A DNA stretch of 64,000 nucleotides from Draconibacterium aestuarii (GCA_026671195.1 JAPOHD010000002.1:105751-169750); one strand, 5' to 3'. Counted from the first letter of the stretch, positions 36,001 through 44,318 are shown. Translations and numbers: made by a program. Notes: a model not told the origin generated them from the sequence alone.

Positions 36001-36708
36001 GAAATGGCGTATGCCATGTACCTCGCCGGAATGGATGTAAAAGACGTCCATATGACCGATTTGATTGAAGGTCGCGAAACCCTGGAAGATGTTAATATGA
36101 TTGTTTTTGTTGGTGGATTCTCTAATTCGGATGTACTTGGATCGGCAAAAGGTTGGGCTGGAGCATTTAAATTTAACGAAAAGGCACGTCTTGCACTTGA
36201 GAAATTCTATCGCAGAGAGGATACGCTGAGTTTGGGTGTTTGTAACGGTTGCCAGGTAATGATTGAATTGGGCGTTGTTTATCCTGAACACAGTATTCAA
36301 CCTAAAATGTTACACAATGAATCGGGTAAATTCGAATCAACATTCCTGAATGTGGATGTTATGGAGAATGATTCGGTGATGCTTGGAAATATGGCCGGTA
36401 TGAAACTGGGAATTTGGGTGGCTCACGGAGAAGGTAAATTCTACCTGCCTTTCAACGAGGATCAATACAATATTCCAATGAAATACAGCAATGAAGGTTA
36501 CCCCGGTAATCCGAATGGTTCGCATTTTAATACAGCTTCACTTTGTTCCGACGATGGTCGTCACCTGGTAATGATGCCTCACCTGGAACGTGCTTTTAAA
36601 CCCTGGCACTGGGCAAATTATCCAGCCTACAGGAAAGCCGATGAAGTGGCTCCATGGATTCAGGCTTTTGTAAATGCCAAAAACTGGATTGAGGAAAAAA
36701 CAAAATAG
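33019..36708 (+). CDS. purL: Phosphoribosylformylglycinamidine synthase (single-chain)
   Basis: A 1229-residue FGAM synthase. It converts FGAR, glutamine and ATP to FGAM in purine synthesis. It is the large fused type: an N-terminal PurS-like part, two AIR-synthase-like halves (GFAQVNSEHCRHKIFNGTFV; KAETHNFPTTVEPFNGAATG; SIHDHGAGG), and from about residue 960 a glutamine amidotransferase with the catalytic Cys in LSLGVCNGCQVMIELG and the His/Glu region MMPHLERAFKPWHW. The separate purQ/purS genes of Gram-positives are therefore not expected. No other purine genes adjoin it. An exact -7 element precedes it and a strong terminator follows. Confidence 0.96.
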   Translation: MIQFFKTQSNSIIAVYSAKSLGQENIEKLVWLFSGATYLKEQTLDGWFVGPRKEMLTPWSTNAVEITQNMGIEGIRRMEEFFPVDNSKAKYDPMLQAIYEGLSQQIFAIDKEPEPILNIEDIAAYNEQEGLALSDDEIQYLNGVSKEMGRPLTDGEVYGFAQVNSEHCRHKIFNGTFVIDGKEMESSLFQMIKKTSKEHPNKIVSAYKDNCSFVQGPVVEQFAPKTQDKPDFFEVKDIETVLSLKAETHNFPTTVEPFNGAATGTGGEIRDRIAGGKGSLPIAGTAVYMTSYPRTEAQRSWEQATEERDWLYQTPEEILIKASNGASDFGNKFGQPIITGSVLTFEHFENFMKYGYDKVIMLAGGIGFGAKKDSLKDDPVKGDKVVLLGGDNYRIGMGGGAVSSVATGEFENHIELNAVQRANPEMQKRAYNAIRALSEADENPIISIHDHGAGGHLNCLSELVEATGGKIDTSKLPVGDPTLSQKEIIGNESQERMGLVIKEKHVGLLRKIAERERAPMYEIGEATGDMQFTFENSVTGEKSIDWQLGYMFGNPPKTILEDETIVPEFDELEYNWEEIYDLVEQTIQLESVACKDWLTNKVDRSVTGRIAKQQGAGPLHLPLNNVGVITLDYQGKAGLATSIGHAPVAALVDAERGSVMSIAESLTNIIWAPMTDHLKSVSLSANWMWPAKNPGENARIYNAVKAASDFTCALGINIPTGKDSMSMTQKYKDDVVYAPGTVIISASGEVSDVKKVVEPVLVNDESKEILFIDFSFMERALGGSAFAQSINKLGKTAPTVADPEKFVSAFNTVQKLIEQDLILAGHDIASGGLITTLLEMCFSNTKGGMKVDVTAFGEEDLAKILLAENPGIVIQCADNDEVKKQLAEAGVEFITLGNPVPYRKVRVLNNTVEADFDIETLRDLWFKTSYLLDRKQSGEKLALERFKNYKKYALEFDFKEFTGKAADLGIDLKRRTPSEIKAAIIREKGVNGDREMAYAMYLAGMDVKDVHMTDLIEGRETLEDVNMIVFVGGFSNSDVLGSAKGWAGAFKFNEKARLALEKFYRREDTLSLGVCNGCQVMIELGVVYPEHSIQPKMLHNESGKFESTFLNVDVMENDSVMLGNMAGMKLGIWVAHGEGKFYLPFNEDQYNIPMKYSNEGYPGNPNGSHFNTASLCSDDGRHLVMMPHLERAFKPWHWANYPAYRKADEVAPWIQAFVNAKNWIEEKTK

Positions 36709-36725
36709 AATAAGAAAAAACATAA

Positions 36726-36758
36726 GAAGCCGCTAATCTGAATGGATTAGCGGCTTTT
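36726..36758 (+). terminator. Rho-independent terminator of purL
   Basis: AGCCGCTAATC pairs with GATTAGCGGCT around TGAATG, followed by a T4 run. Confidence 0.9.
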
Positions 36759-36890
36759 ATTATTCTGGGTGCAGGACTTTGGGATTTAATCCTGAATAAT
36801 ACCGTTTGATGAGCTAATAGCAGTAACTCACCGATAATTGTATTTGATTTCTATCGAATTTCCCAATTTTGTAGGAAACATCAATTGGCG

Positions 36891-37448
36891 ATGAACAAAA
36901 AAATTGTAATTCTAAACGGCGATAATCTTTCCGGCAAAACTCCGGTTAACGACTATTTGTCTGAATTGGAACAACTTCTAACAGAGAATGGGGAAGAGGT
37001 GAGGTCTTTCGTAATCCGCGATAAAAATGTAAAACAGTGTGTGGGATGTTTCGATTGTTGGGTGAAAACCCCCGGTTGTTGCCGTTTCCAAGACGATGTG
37101 GAAGAAATTCTTCGGGCGGTTATCCGTGCTGATCTCCTTTTGTTTGCGTCGCCACTTATTCTGGGAATGTATTCAGCTGTGCTGAAACGCTTCCAGGATC
37201 GCATGATTCCTATTATTCATCCTTACCTTGAAATAGTAAACAATGAGTGTCATCATAAAAAAAGGTATCCGAAGTACCCCAAACTCGGTTTTATTTTTGA
37301 TGAGAAGGATGCTTCGCCGGAAGAAATTAAGAATGTTCATTTTATCCATCAGCGGATGGTATTGAATCTGCACTCTGAATTGTCGTATTTTGAATCCGTT
37401 CAACAAAAAAATCCAAAAGAACTCAGTCATGAAATTAGCCATATTTAA
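36891..37448 (+). CDS. Flavodoxin-fold NAD(P)H reductase with cysteine cluster
   Basis: From ATG 36891 (MNKKIVILNGDNL) the protein has 185 residues; the frame upstream has only TTG. It has the FMN-reductase-like Rossmann fold seen in NADPH-dependent FMN reductases and iron-sulfur flavoproteins. After strand two it carries the motif CVGCFDCWVKTPGCCRFQDD (about residues 45-64), a cysteine-rich stretch found in the flavodoxin-family reductase group, then LLFASPLILGMYSAVLKRFQDR. The next gene starts 20 nt inside its 3' end. The two appear to be a coexpressed pair acting on an unknown flavin- or quinone-type substrate. Confidence 0.8.
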   Translation: MNKKIVILNGDNLSGKTPVNDYLSELEQLLTENGEEVRSFVIRDKNVKQCVGCFDCWVKTPGCCRFQDDVEEILRAVIRADLLLFASPLILGMYSAVLKRFQDRMIPIIHPYLEIVNNECHHKKRYPKYPKLGFIFDEKDASPEEIKNVHFIHQRMVLNLHSELSYFESVQQKNPKELSHEISHI

Positions 37449-38091
37449 CGGATCACCACGCGGGATCAACTCGAATACAAAAACACTACTCGACTTTTTT
37501 CAAAAAGGATTTGAGAACGCGGGTGGCGAAATTGAATTGGTAGAATACCTGATAAAGGAAAAGCAACTGGAAGAACAGGTCCAGCATTTTGAGAAGTCGA
37601 AAAATATTCTTCTGGCTTTTCCATTGTATGTTGATTCGGTACCCGGTGTGGTAAAACAATTCATCGAAACGATTGGAGATTTTAATGGAAGCGACGTGAA
37701 TATTAGTTTCATTGTACATTCAGGATTTCCGGAAGGAATCCACAGTGATGGTTTAGTGCGATACCTGGAACTTCTGACAAAAAGATGGAAGATGAATTAT
37801 ATGGGAACCCTGCTAAAACCCGGCTCGGAACAGGTTCGTATGCAACCAAAGAAAAAGAACACAAAACTGTTTCAGGATTTTGAGAACTTGGGGAAGAACT
37901 TCGCACTGACGGGAACTTTCGATGAGGACATTTTAACTCGCTTGAAACAGCCCTATGTTTTTCCCACACGCGCCATTCCGGTTATTCGTTTAATGAGCAA
38001 ACTGGGACTAATCGATTTGATGTGGAACAGGGAATTTAAAAAGAATAAGGCGTATAAAAACAGGTTCGATAAGCCTCTTCTCAGGGAATGA
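37429..38091 (+). CDS. Flavodoxin-like NAD(P)H-dependent oxidoreductase
   Basis: From ATG 37429 (MKLAIFNGSPRGINSNT) it has 220 residues; the frame upstream starts with TTG inside the previous gene. The N-terminal FNGSPRGINSNTKTLL is a flavin-phosphate-binding loop of the FMN reductase family, and NILLAFPLYVDSVPGVVKQFIE is the second conserved block. The cysteine cluster of its upstream partner is absent. It overlaps that gene by 20 nt, an arrangement that usually indicates translational coupling. The substrate is unknown. Confidence 0.82.
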   Translation: MKLAIFNGSPRGINSNTKTLLDFFQKGFENAGGEIELVEYLIKEKQLEEQVQHFEKSKNILLAFPLYVDSVPGVVKQFIETIGDFNGSDVNISFIVHSGFPEGIHSDGLVRYLELLTKRWKMNYMGTLLKPGSEQVRMQPKKKNTKLFQDFENLGKNFALTGTFDEDILTRLKQPYVFPTRAIPVIRLMSKLGLIDLMWNREFKKNKAYKNRFDKPLLRE

Positions 38092-38221
38092 ATTGTGTTT
38101 AATTTTTAGAAATAACATTGACGGGATTCTATTTTTATGCTGGCAGAATGTGTTGTTTCTCTTTTCGGGGCATCAGATTATCTTCAAAGCGCGGTCTAAA
38201 AAAAAAACTACTTGCAGAATT

Positions 38222-38770
38222 TTATTTAACCATCATTTTTTTACCCAGTTCGTAGGCTAACTCTTTTCCTTCAAGCTGTTCCACAATTTTTAAGGCAAAA
38301 TCGATGGCAACTCCGGCGCCTTTCCCGGTAACAATATGATCGGCAGCTTCCACATCGTTTCCGGTAATAATAGCTCCGTGCAATTCATCTTCAAACCCGG
38401 GGAAGCAGGTTGCATTTTTATTTTTTAAAAGACCAAGGTTCCCAAAAACCATGGGGGCTGCACAAATGGCTCCTAGTGGCTTTTGGCTGTCGTTAAAATT
38501 TAAAATTTGTTCGCGTAAGCCGCCATGCGCCTTCAGGTTTAACGCCCCCGGCATTCCTCCCGGTAATACAATCATGTCAATAAGCTGATAGTCTACATCT
38601 TCAAAAAGAGTATCGGCTATTACTTTAATATCATGCGCTCCGGTAACTTCTGTCGAGTTTGTAATGGCAACAACCGTAACCTCAAAATTCGCACGTCGTA
38701 ACACGTCAATAATACTTATGGCTTCAATTTCCTCAAATCCTTCTGCTAAATGAACGGCTATTTTCTTCAT
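38222..38770 (-). CDS. DJ-1/PfpI family protein
   Basis: With ATG 38770 (MKKIAVHLAEGFEEIEAISI) it has 182 residues; a longer frame to 38794 adds an unlikely MLLKFNRI. The EGFEEIEA signature with its Glu near residue 15, the nucleophile-elbow Cys in PLGAICAAPMVFGN (about residue 99) and the closing KGAGVAIDFALKIVEQL are those of the DJ-1 (YajL/ThiJ) branch. Members act as glyoxalases, deglycases or chaperones; which applies here is not readable. It is a single gene. Confidence 0.9.
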   Translation of the reverse strand: MKKIAVHLAEGFEEIEAISIIDVLRRANFEVTVVAITNSTEVTGAHDIKVIADTLFEDVDYQLIDMIVLPGGMPGALNLKAHGGLREQILNFNDSQKPLGAICAAPMVFGNLGLLKNKNATCFPGFEDELHGAIITGNDVEAADHIVTGKGAGVAIDFALKIVEQLEGKELAYELGKKMMVK

Positions 38771-38892
38771 GATTCTATTAAATTTTAAGAGCAATTTATA
38801 AATTGTTTTGGAAATTTACTGAAGAGATATTCATTTTATTCAAGACTCAGCTTATGTATGCACAAAAGGAGGGAATAGAAAAATTAGAAATA

Positions 38893-38925
38893 AAAAAGGT
38901 CTTCGAAACGAAGACCTTTTAAAAT
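38893..38925 (-). terminator. Terminator of the ECF sigma gene
   Basis: AAAAGGTCTTCG pairs with CGAAGACCTTTT around AAA, with T/A runs on both sides. It sits 20 bp beyond the stop of the minus-strand sigma gene. Confidence 0.9.
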
Positions 38926-38944
38926 CAATACTATTATCTAATTA

Positions 38945-39454
38945 CTAATTGGTAGAATATTCGTGCAACGCTTTTTCAAGTTTTTTGCGTGTAAAGAAAA
39001 TGCGGCTTTTTACAGTTCCCAAAGGCAAATCCAATTCTTCAGCAATTTCTTTGTATTTATATCCTTCTAAAAACATAGTGAATGGAATTTTGTATTCGTC
39101 TTCCAGTGCATTAATGCTTTTGTTAATTTCTTTCGAACTGTAAAATGAATCCGGTGCCGGATAAACTTTGTCTTTCGAAAACATTAAGTGGAAATCGTTG
39201 TTAGAACCATCGAAGGTATTTTTTGTCTTGACGTTTCTGCGATAATCATTAATAAACGTGTTTTTCATTATAGTGTAAATCCACGCTTTAAAATTTGTAT
39301 TCTGTGTAAACTTATCGCGGTAGGTCAAAGCTTTTAAAAATGTTTCCTGTAAAAGATCGTTGGCTCTTTCAGAGTCTGATGTTAAACTTAGTGCATAGTA
39401 ATGCAACTTATCGCTCAACCCGAGTAATGCGTTATTAAATTGAATCTGAGTCAT
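38945..39454 (-). CDS. ECF-type RNA polymerase sigma factor
   Basis: A 169-residue ECF sigma factor. Region 2 includes DLLQETFLKALTYRDKF and NFKAWIYTIMKNTFINDYRR. Region 4 is IPFTMFLEGYKYKEIAEELDLPLGTVKSRIFFTRKKLEKAL. It is divergent from the TonB-dependent receptor at 39703 but has no anti-sigma (FecR or zinc-finger) gene beside it. Two TATATTTG -7-like elements lie upstream on its strand, one exact match 27 nt from the start. Free-standing ECF factors with this region 4 are common in Bacteroidota and are thought to be housekeeping-like. Confidence 0.92.
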   Translation of the reverse strand: MTQIQFNNALLGLSDKLHYYALSLTSDSERANDLLQETFLKALTYRDKFTQNTNFKAWIYTIMKNTFINDYRRNVKTKNTFDGSNNDFHLMFSKDKVYPAPDSFYSSKEINKSINALEDEYKIPFTMFLEGYKYKEIAEELDLPLGTVKSRIFFTRKKLEKALHEYSTN

Positions 39455-39480
39455 GGCGTCTTATTTTTAATTTGTCTAAA

Positions 39481-39488
39481 CAAATATA
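39481..39488 (-). promoter_or_regulatory. -7 promoter element of the ECF sigma gene
   Basis: TATATTTG on the minus strand, exact. A second copy of the same octamer lies about 30 bp further upstream (near 39510-39517), so two staggered start points are possible. Confidence 0.5.
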
Positions 39489-39651
39489 AGTCCATTCCAT
39501 GGCCAAAAACAAATATAACATGCCATTTGTCAGTTGATTTTTTCTATACCACATAAAGAATCTTTATCTGTTATAAAGTGTTGAAAAGTCATTACTTAGA
39601 AAATCCTTTGTTAAATCTACGTTTTGAAAGATTAAACAGATTTTGAAGCAG

Positions 39652-39681
39652 TTGATGATCTACTTTCAAATTGTATATTTG
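39652..39681 (+). promoter_or_regulatory. Promoter of the TonB-dependent receptor gene
   Basis: TTG at 39652-39654 and TATATTTG at 39674-39681 are 19 bp apart. The -7 element is exact and ends 21 bp before ATG 39703, which supports that start over the TTG at 39643. Confidence 0.6.
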
Positions 39682-39702
39682 CCACACAAAATTATTTGCG
39701 AA

Positions 39703-41748
39703 ATGAAGTTTTTAAATTTAAAACAGAATGCGCAAGCCATTTTAACTTTCAAAAAGTGGGGAAGAAAAAGCTACTCAAGTTTTCTAACCCTGAAGAAAGC
39801 AGTTGTAATTTCAGTATTATCAGTGGTGTATTTAATTTCAACACCGGTAATTACCCTTGCAACCGCACAAGACACTTCTGAAGTTAAAATGCAATACGAC
39901 CTTGATGAGATTGAGGTTAGTGCGCAACGATCGCCTGCACTGTATTCGCAGGTGGCACGGATTATTTCCGTGCTTGAGAGTAAAGAAATTGAGGCGGCAC
40001 CGGCTCAAAGTGTTCAGGACCTTTTAGAGTACATCGCCGGAGTGGATGTGCGGCAACGAGGAACTGAAGGGGTACAAGCGGATGTAAGTGTTCGTGGAGG
40101 TACCTTCGATCAAACCCTGATTCTGCTCAACGGAATCAACATCACCGATCCCCAAACCGGCCACCACAATTTAAATCTTCCTGTTAGTTTAGCCCAAATT
40201 GAACGAATTGAAATCCTTGAAGGACCGGCTGCGCGTGTTTACGGGCCCAATGCTTTCTCGGGGGCGATTAACATTGTAACCAAACAAAACAAAGGAAATT
40301 CGATGCAGGCATCGTTGGCCGGAGGTAGTTTTGGCTTTTTTGATGGAAACCTGGCCGGCTCGTTTCAGACCGGAAAAATGAGTCACATGCTTGCCATTAA
40401 CGGGAAGCGTTCGGATGGTTACATTAATAATACTGATTTTACCGATTTGAATGGATTTTATTCAAATCAGTTAAATGGAAAAATGGGAACGCTAAAGTTT
40501 CAATTGGGGCTAACCGAAAAAGGATTCGGCGCCAATAGCTTTTACACTCCTAAGTACCCCAACCAGTACGAAGCAACAAAAACGCTTTTTACTTCGTTGA
40601 AATGGGAAGGAAACGGCAAGTTGCATTTAACTCCTTCGGTTTATTATCGTCGAAATCAGGATCGGTTCGAATTATTTCGCGATAATCCGGCATCGTGGTA
40701 CGTAGATCACAACTACCATTTAACCCATGTTTACGGTGCAAATTTGAATTCCTGGATCCAATGGGCCGGGGGGAAAACTGCCTTTGGTGTTGAATATCGC
40801 TCGGAACATATTTTCAGTAATACGCTGGGGATCGATATGGATGACCCGAAAGATGTGCCGGGAGAAGATGCACAATTTACGAAATCGGACAGCAGAAATA
40901 TGGTTTCCGGATTTTTGGAGCATGCTGCTTACATTGATAATTGGATAATTACTGCCGGTTTAATGGCGAATTACATATCGGGAAGCGATTTAGGGTTAAA
41001 TGTGTTCCCCGGAATTGACGTGAGTTATGTAATTTCTGATGGTGTGAAATTATATTCCAGTTACAATACATCGTTGCGGATGCCAACTTTCACCGATCTG
41101 TATTACGACGGCCCAACCAATATTGGAAATCCAGATCTGAAACCTGAAAAATCGGCAACTATAGAAGGGGGATTTAAGCTGAATAAACCTTTGGTACGAG
41201 GTCATGCTGTTGTTTTTTACCGCCGGGGTAAAGATATTATTGACTGGGTAAAAACGGAAGATGATGAAGTTTGGACGCCTCAAAACCTTACAGAACTCAA
41301 CAACCTTGGGATCGAGTTACAAACCAATCTTTTATTCAGAAATCGATTTGGAGCGAAATATCCAAATCTTCAGTTTAGTTATTTATTCAATAGTTTACAG
41401 AAACAGGAGACTGATTTTATTTCAAATTATGTACTCGATAACCTGAAACACAAACTGGTTGCTTCCGTTAACCAGCAAATCGTTAAAGACTTATTTGTCG
41501 ATTTTAAGTTGGTTTATCAGGATCGGGCAGGAACCTACACAAAATTCGAAGACAAGGTAGAGGTGGGCCAGGTTGAATACGATCCGTTTTTAACTGCAGA
41601 TGCCAAACTTTCGTACAATACCAAAGAACTTACAGTTTTTACATCGGTAAATAATCTGTTCGATGTAACGTACAATGATATCGGAAATGTGATTCAACCC
41701 GGAAGATGGATTAAACTGGGACTATCGTACAAGCTAAATTTTAATTAA
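39703..41748 (+). CDS. TonB-dependent outer-membrane receptor
   Basis: From ATG 39703 (MKFLNLKQNAQ) it has 681 residues. A long basic N-region and hydrophobic core (AVVISVLSVVYLISTPVITLA) form the signal peptide. It is followed by a plug domain starting MQYDLDEIEVSAQR and containing VSVRGGTFDQTLILLNGINITDPQTGHHN and IEILEGPAARVYGPNAFSGAINIVT, then a 22-strand-type barrel ending in an aromatic-rich KLGLSYKLNFN. It is the BtuB/CirA-like type, not SusC, since it lacks a carboxypeptidase-regulatory domain and a SusD partner. The cargo (a siderophore, a cobalamin or other) cannot be told. The ECF sigma gene is divergent from it. Confidence 0.92.
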   Translation: MKFLNLKQNAQAILTFKKWGRKSYSSFLTLKKAVVISVLSVVYLISTPVITLATAQDTSEVKMQYDLDEIEVSAQRSPALYSQVARIISVLESKEIEAAPAQSVQDLLEYIAGVDVRQRGTEGVQADVSVRGGTFDQTLILLNGINITDPQTGHHNLNLPVSLAQIERIEILEGPAARVYGPNAFSGAINIVTKQNKGNSMQASLAGGSFGFFDGNLAGSFQTGKMSHMLAINGKRSDGYINNTDFTDLNGFYSNQLNGKMGTLKFQLGLTEKGFGANSFYTPKYPNQYEATKTLFTSLKWEGNGKLHLTPSVYYRRNQDRFELFRDNPASWYVDHNYHLTHVYGANLNSWIQWAGGKTAFGVEYRSEHIFSNTLGIDMDDPKDVPGEDAQFTKSDSRNMVSGFLEHAAYIDNWIITAGLMANYISGSDLGLNVFPGIDVSYVISDGVKLYSSYNTSLRMPTFTDLYYDGPTNIGNPDLKPEKSATIEGGFKLNKPLVRGHAVVFYRRGKDIIDWVKTEDDEVWTPQNLTELNNLGIELQTNLLFRNRFGAKYPNLQFSYLFNSLQKQETDFISNYVLDNLKHKLVASVNQQIVKDLFVDFKLVYQDRAGTYTKFEDKVEVGQVEYDPFLTADAKLSYNTKELTVFTSVNNLFDVTYNDIGNVIQPGRWIKLGLSYKLNFN

Positions 41749-41800
41749 AATTGAGTTTTACGAAATACCAAAAATTGTATCTTCGCCAAAAATTTTAGTC

Positions 41801-42226
41801 ATGTTAAAAGGAATATTAGCAATTTCAGGGCAATCAGGACTTTTTAAAATGGTTGCGGAGAGTAAAAACAGCATAATTGTTGAGTCGTTAGATACTCAAA
41901 AACGTATCCCGGTATATTCATCAGCAAAGGTGTCGGCTTTGGAAGACATAGCAATTTACACCTTCGAAGGAGATGTTCACTTAAAGGATATTTTTAAATC
42001 GATTTCGGAAAAAGAAGACGGTGGACAAGCGCTTTCTCCAAAATCTTCGGGCAACGACTTAAAAGCTTATTTCGAAGAAGTTGTTCCGGAGTTTGACAGG
42101 GACCGTGTTTATGTATCAGACATAAAAAAAGTGTTGTTGTGGTACAATACGCTTCAGGAGAAAGACATGCTTGATTTCTCGGAGCCTGAAGAAAGTACTG
42201 AAGAAAAGAAAGATTCGGAAGAATAG
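41801..42226 (+). CDS. DUF5606 domain protein
   Basis: A 141-residue protein matching the Bacteroidota-specific DUF5606 family: MLKGILAISGQSGLFKMV, IIVESLDTQKRIPVYSSAKVSALEDIAIYT, then a helical segment LKAYFEEVVPEFDRDRVYVSDIKKVLLWYNTL, and an acidic tail EPEESTEEKKDSEE. No signal peptide is seen, so it is cytosolic. The role is unknown. It is 52 bp after the receptor gene and has its own near -7 element (TATCTTCG, about 41779). Its stop is 1 nt from the stop of the convergent exonuclease gene. Confidence 0.85.
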   Translation: MLKGILAISGQSGLFKMVAESKNSIIVESLDTQKRIPVYSSAKVSALEDIAIYTFEGDVHLKDIFKSISEKEDGGQALSPKSSGNDLKAYFEEVVPEFDRDRVYVSDIKKVLLWYNTLQEKDMLDFSEPEESTEEKKDSEE

Positions 42227-42227
42227 A

Positions 42228-42767
42228 TTAAAAGAGTTTAAAGTTGTCAGCAGCTTTAGGATCTCCAATTAATTCATTCTTCTTTAATAGAATTTCAAAA
42301 AGTTTAACAGTGGCAAGAGCATCGCCTTCGGCGCGGTGCCTGCCATTGATTTCAATTTCCAGATCGGAGCACAGTTTTCCCAGCGAATACGATCGGTGCC
42401 CCGGCAATAATTTTCTCGAAAGTTTTACTGTGCACATGGTTTTTCGGTGATAATTATATCCCAGTTTATTAAATTCTTCTTTTATGAACTTATAGTCGAA
42501 ACTGGCATTGTGCGCAACAAAGGTGCGTCCTTGAGTTAGTTCCACAATAGTTTTTGCCACCTCGTAAAACTTCGGTGCATTTTTGACCATCTCATTATCG
42601 ATTCCTGTCAGTTCTGTAATAAAATAAGGAATATCCATTTCCGGATTTATTAACGTTGAAAAGGAATTCGTAACCTCCTGCCCGTTATGCTGATACAAAG
42701 CTATTTCAGTGATTTTACCGTATTTGTAGCTGTGTCCTGTCGTTTCAATATCAATTATAGCAAACAA
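42228..42767 (-). CDS. DnaQ-like 3'-5' exonuclease
   Basis: A 179-residue exonuclease of the DEDD (epsilon) superfamily. Exo I is FAIIDIETTG (residues 2-11), Exo II is HNASFDYKFIKEEF, and Exo III is HRAEGDALATVKLFEIL, so all acidic residues are kept and the HxAxxD ending makes it DEDDh-type. It starts with TTG at 42767; the frame upstream to a stop has no ATG. Bacteroidota often carry a longer version fused to a GIY-YIG domain, and this one has only the exonuclease domain. It could be a proofreading subunit or a free repair nuclease. Confidence 0.9.
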   Translation of the reverse strand: MFAIIDIETTGHSYKYGKITEIALYQHNGQEVTNSFSTLINPEMDIPYFITELTGIDNEMVKNAPKFYEVAKTIVELTQGRTFVAHNASFDYKFIKEEFNKLGYNYHRKTMCTVKLSRKLLPGHRSYSLGKLCSDLEIEINGRHRAEGDALATVKLFEILLKKNELIGDPKAADNFKLF

Positions 42768-42804
42768 AATATTTTTTTCTTTGACTTTATGTTGTTTAAA
42801 TGTA

Positions 42805-42812
42805 TAAATTTG
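42805..42812 (+). promoter_or_regulatory. -7-like element upstream of the OmpA-family gene
   Basis: TAAATTTG is an exact -7 match about 115 nt before ATG 42927, giving a fairly long leader if used. Confidence 0.35.
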
Positions 42813-42926
42813 TTAATATTTATCAGAATAAAACGAAACAAACCTTTATTAATAGGTTTTGTAAGATGAAAATTAATTTTTAAATTGCTAGAAGAATTTA
42901 ATGAAAATCAAATAAACTTTAAGATT

Positions 42927-44246
42927 ATGAGAAATTTTACTTTTTTGTTTTTATTACTCACTTTCATTATCGGAGGAGCGGTAGCTCAAACATCTGATAA
43001 CAAATGGGCGATTGGTCTTGGTCCTGGTTTGGATTATAATATGGAAATAGAAGAAACCAATTTCCTTGCCGACTTTTATGTGAGCCGTTATTTAAGCTCT
43101 TCGTTCGACCTGATGTTGGATAACCGCGTTTCATGGTGGTCTGAAGGAGTGGATATGACTGTTTCATTGCTAAATCTGCGTTACAAACTTAGTAATGGGT
43201 ATATCTTTAAAGAAGATAGTAAAATTCAGCCATATCTATTTGGTGGAGTTGGCTATTTGTGGGATAATCAATCTAACGGAGTAACGTTCGATGGAGGCCT
43301 TGGTTTCAAATTTCCGATTAGTGAAAGAGTTTCCTTGTTTGTTGCCGGCTCATATGTTAAAGGAATTGATGGCCAAAGATATGTTGCAGGAACATCCGGA
43401 AAACAAGATGTTAATGATGACCATCTCCAACTAACCAGTATAATTGAATTTTCTTTGGGTAAGGCCAAAGATTCAGATGGCGACGGAGTACCGGATAGAA
43501 AAGACGAATGCCCTGATACTCCTCCTGGAGTACAAGTTGATGAAAAAGGATGCCCGCTTGACCGTGATGGCGACGGTGTTCCTGATTATAAAGACGATTG
43601 TCCGGATGAACCAGGTTTAGCTAAATTTAATGGTTGTCCAGACCGCGATGGTGATGGTGTTCCAGATAAAGATGACGAATGTCCTGACGTACCAGGTTTA
43701 GCTAAATTTAATGGTTGTCCTGATTCAGACGAAGACGGTGTTCCGGATCACAAAGATAAGTGTCCAGATACGCCAAAAGGATGTCCGGTTGATGCTGATG
43801 GTTGCCCACTTGATTCAGATGGTGATGGTGTAATCGACTGTGAAGATGATTGTCCAACTGTTCCGGGGCCTGCCAGTAACAAAGGTTGTCCTGATTGGCA
43901 AACATTGGAAATACCTGCTATTTATTTCGATTTGAATAAAGCCATTCTAAAAGAAGAAGGAAAAGTAGAATTGGATAAGTTGGCCAGTGAGCTCAATGCA
44001 AGTAAAGAGTTTGAATTGGTAATTAGTGGTCATACTTGTAGTGTAGGTACAGAAGAATACAACATGGGTCTTTCTCAAAAACGAGCTGAGGCTGTTGTAA
44101 AATACTTGCTTTCAAAAGGAGTAAACAATGCTTATGTTGGTTCGAACAACTATGGAGAAACAAAACCAGCAGTTGCAAATGATACAAGAGCACATCGGAA
44201 ATTAAACCGCAGGGCCGAATTCGAAGTTGCAAAAGTTCGTAAATAA
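42927..44246 (+). CDS. OmpA-family protein with thrombospondin type-3 repeats
   Basis: From ATG 42927 (MRNFTFLFLLLTF) it has 439 residues; the frame before it has only TTG. A signal peptide (cleavage after GGAVAQ) is followed by an N-terminal beta-barrel of about 160 residues, then a calcium-binding stalk of TSP type-3 repeats with recurring D-x-D-x-DGVPD motifs paired with cysteines (for example DSDGDGVPDRKDECPDTPPG), and a C-terminal OmpA peptidoglycan-binding domain (IYFDLNKAILKEEGKVELDKL and the NRRAEFEV end). It would anchor the outer membrane to peptidoglycan. Repeated nucleotide stretches within the stalk make this part prone to length variation. Confidence 0.93.
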   Translation: MRNFTFLFLLLTFIIGGAVAQTSDNKWAIGLGPGLDYNMEIEETNFLADFYVSRYLSSSFDLMLDNRVSWWSEGVDMTVSLLNLRYKLSNGYIFKEDSKIQPYLFGGVGYLWDNQSNGVTFDGGLGFKFPISERVSLFVAGSYVKGIDGQRYVAGTSGKQDVNDDHLQLTSIIEFSLGKAKDSDGDGVPDRKDECPDTPPGVQVDEKGCPLDRDGDGVPDYKDDCPDEPGLAKFNGCPDRDGDGVPDKDDECPDVPGLAKFNGCPDSDEDGVPDHKDKCPDTPKGCPVDADGCPLDSDGDGVIDCEDDCPTVPGPASNKGCPDWQTLEIPAIYFDLNKAILKEEGKVELDKLASELNASKEFELVISGHTCSVGTEEYNMGLSQKRAEAVVKYLLSKGVNNAYVGSNNYGETKPAVANDTRAHRKLNRRAEFEVAKVRK

Positions 44247-44269
44247 GAAATAGCTTAAATATTTTGGAA

Positions 44270-44298
44270 AAGCTCTGTCGTAAGGCAGGGCTTTTTTA
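44270..44298 (+). terminator. Terminator of the OmpA-family gene
   Basis: AGCTCTG pairs with CAGGGCT (one G-U pair) around CGTAAGG, followed by a T6 run. Confidence 0.75.
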
Positions 44299-44318
44299 TT
44301 TTATAGCAAGTATTGTAT

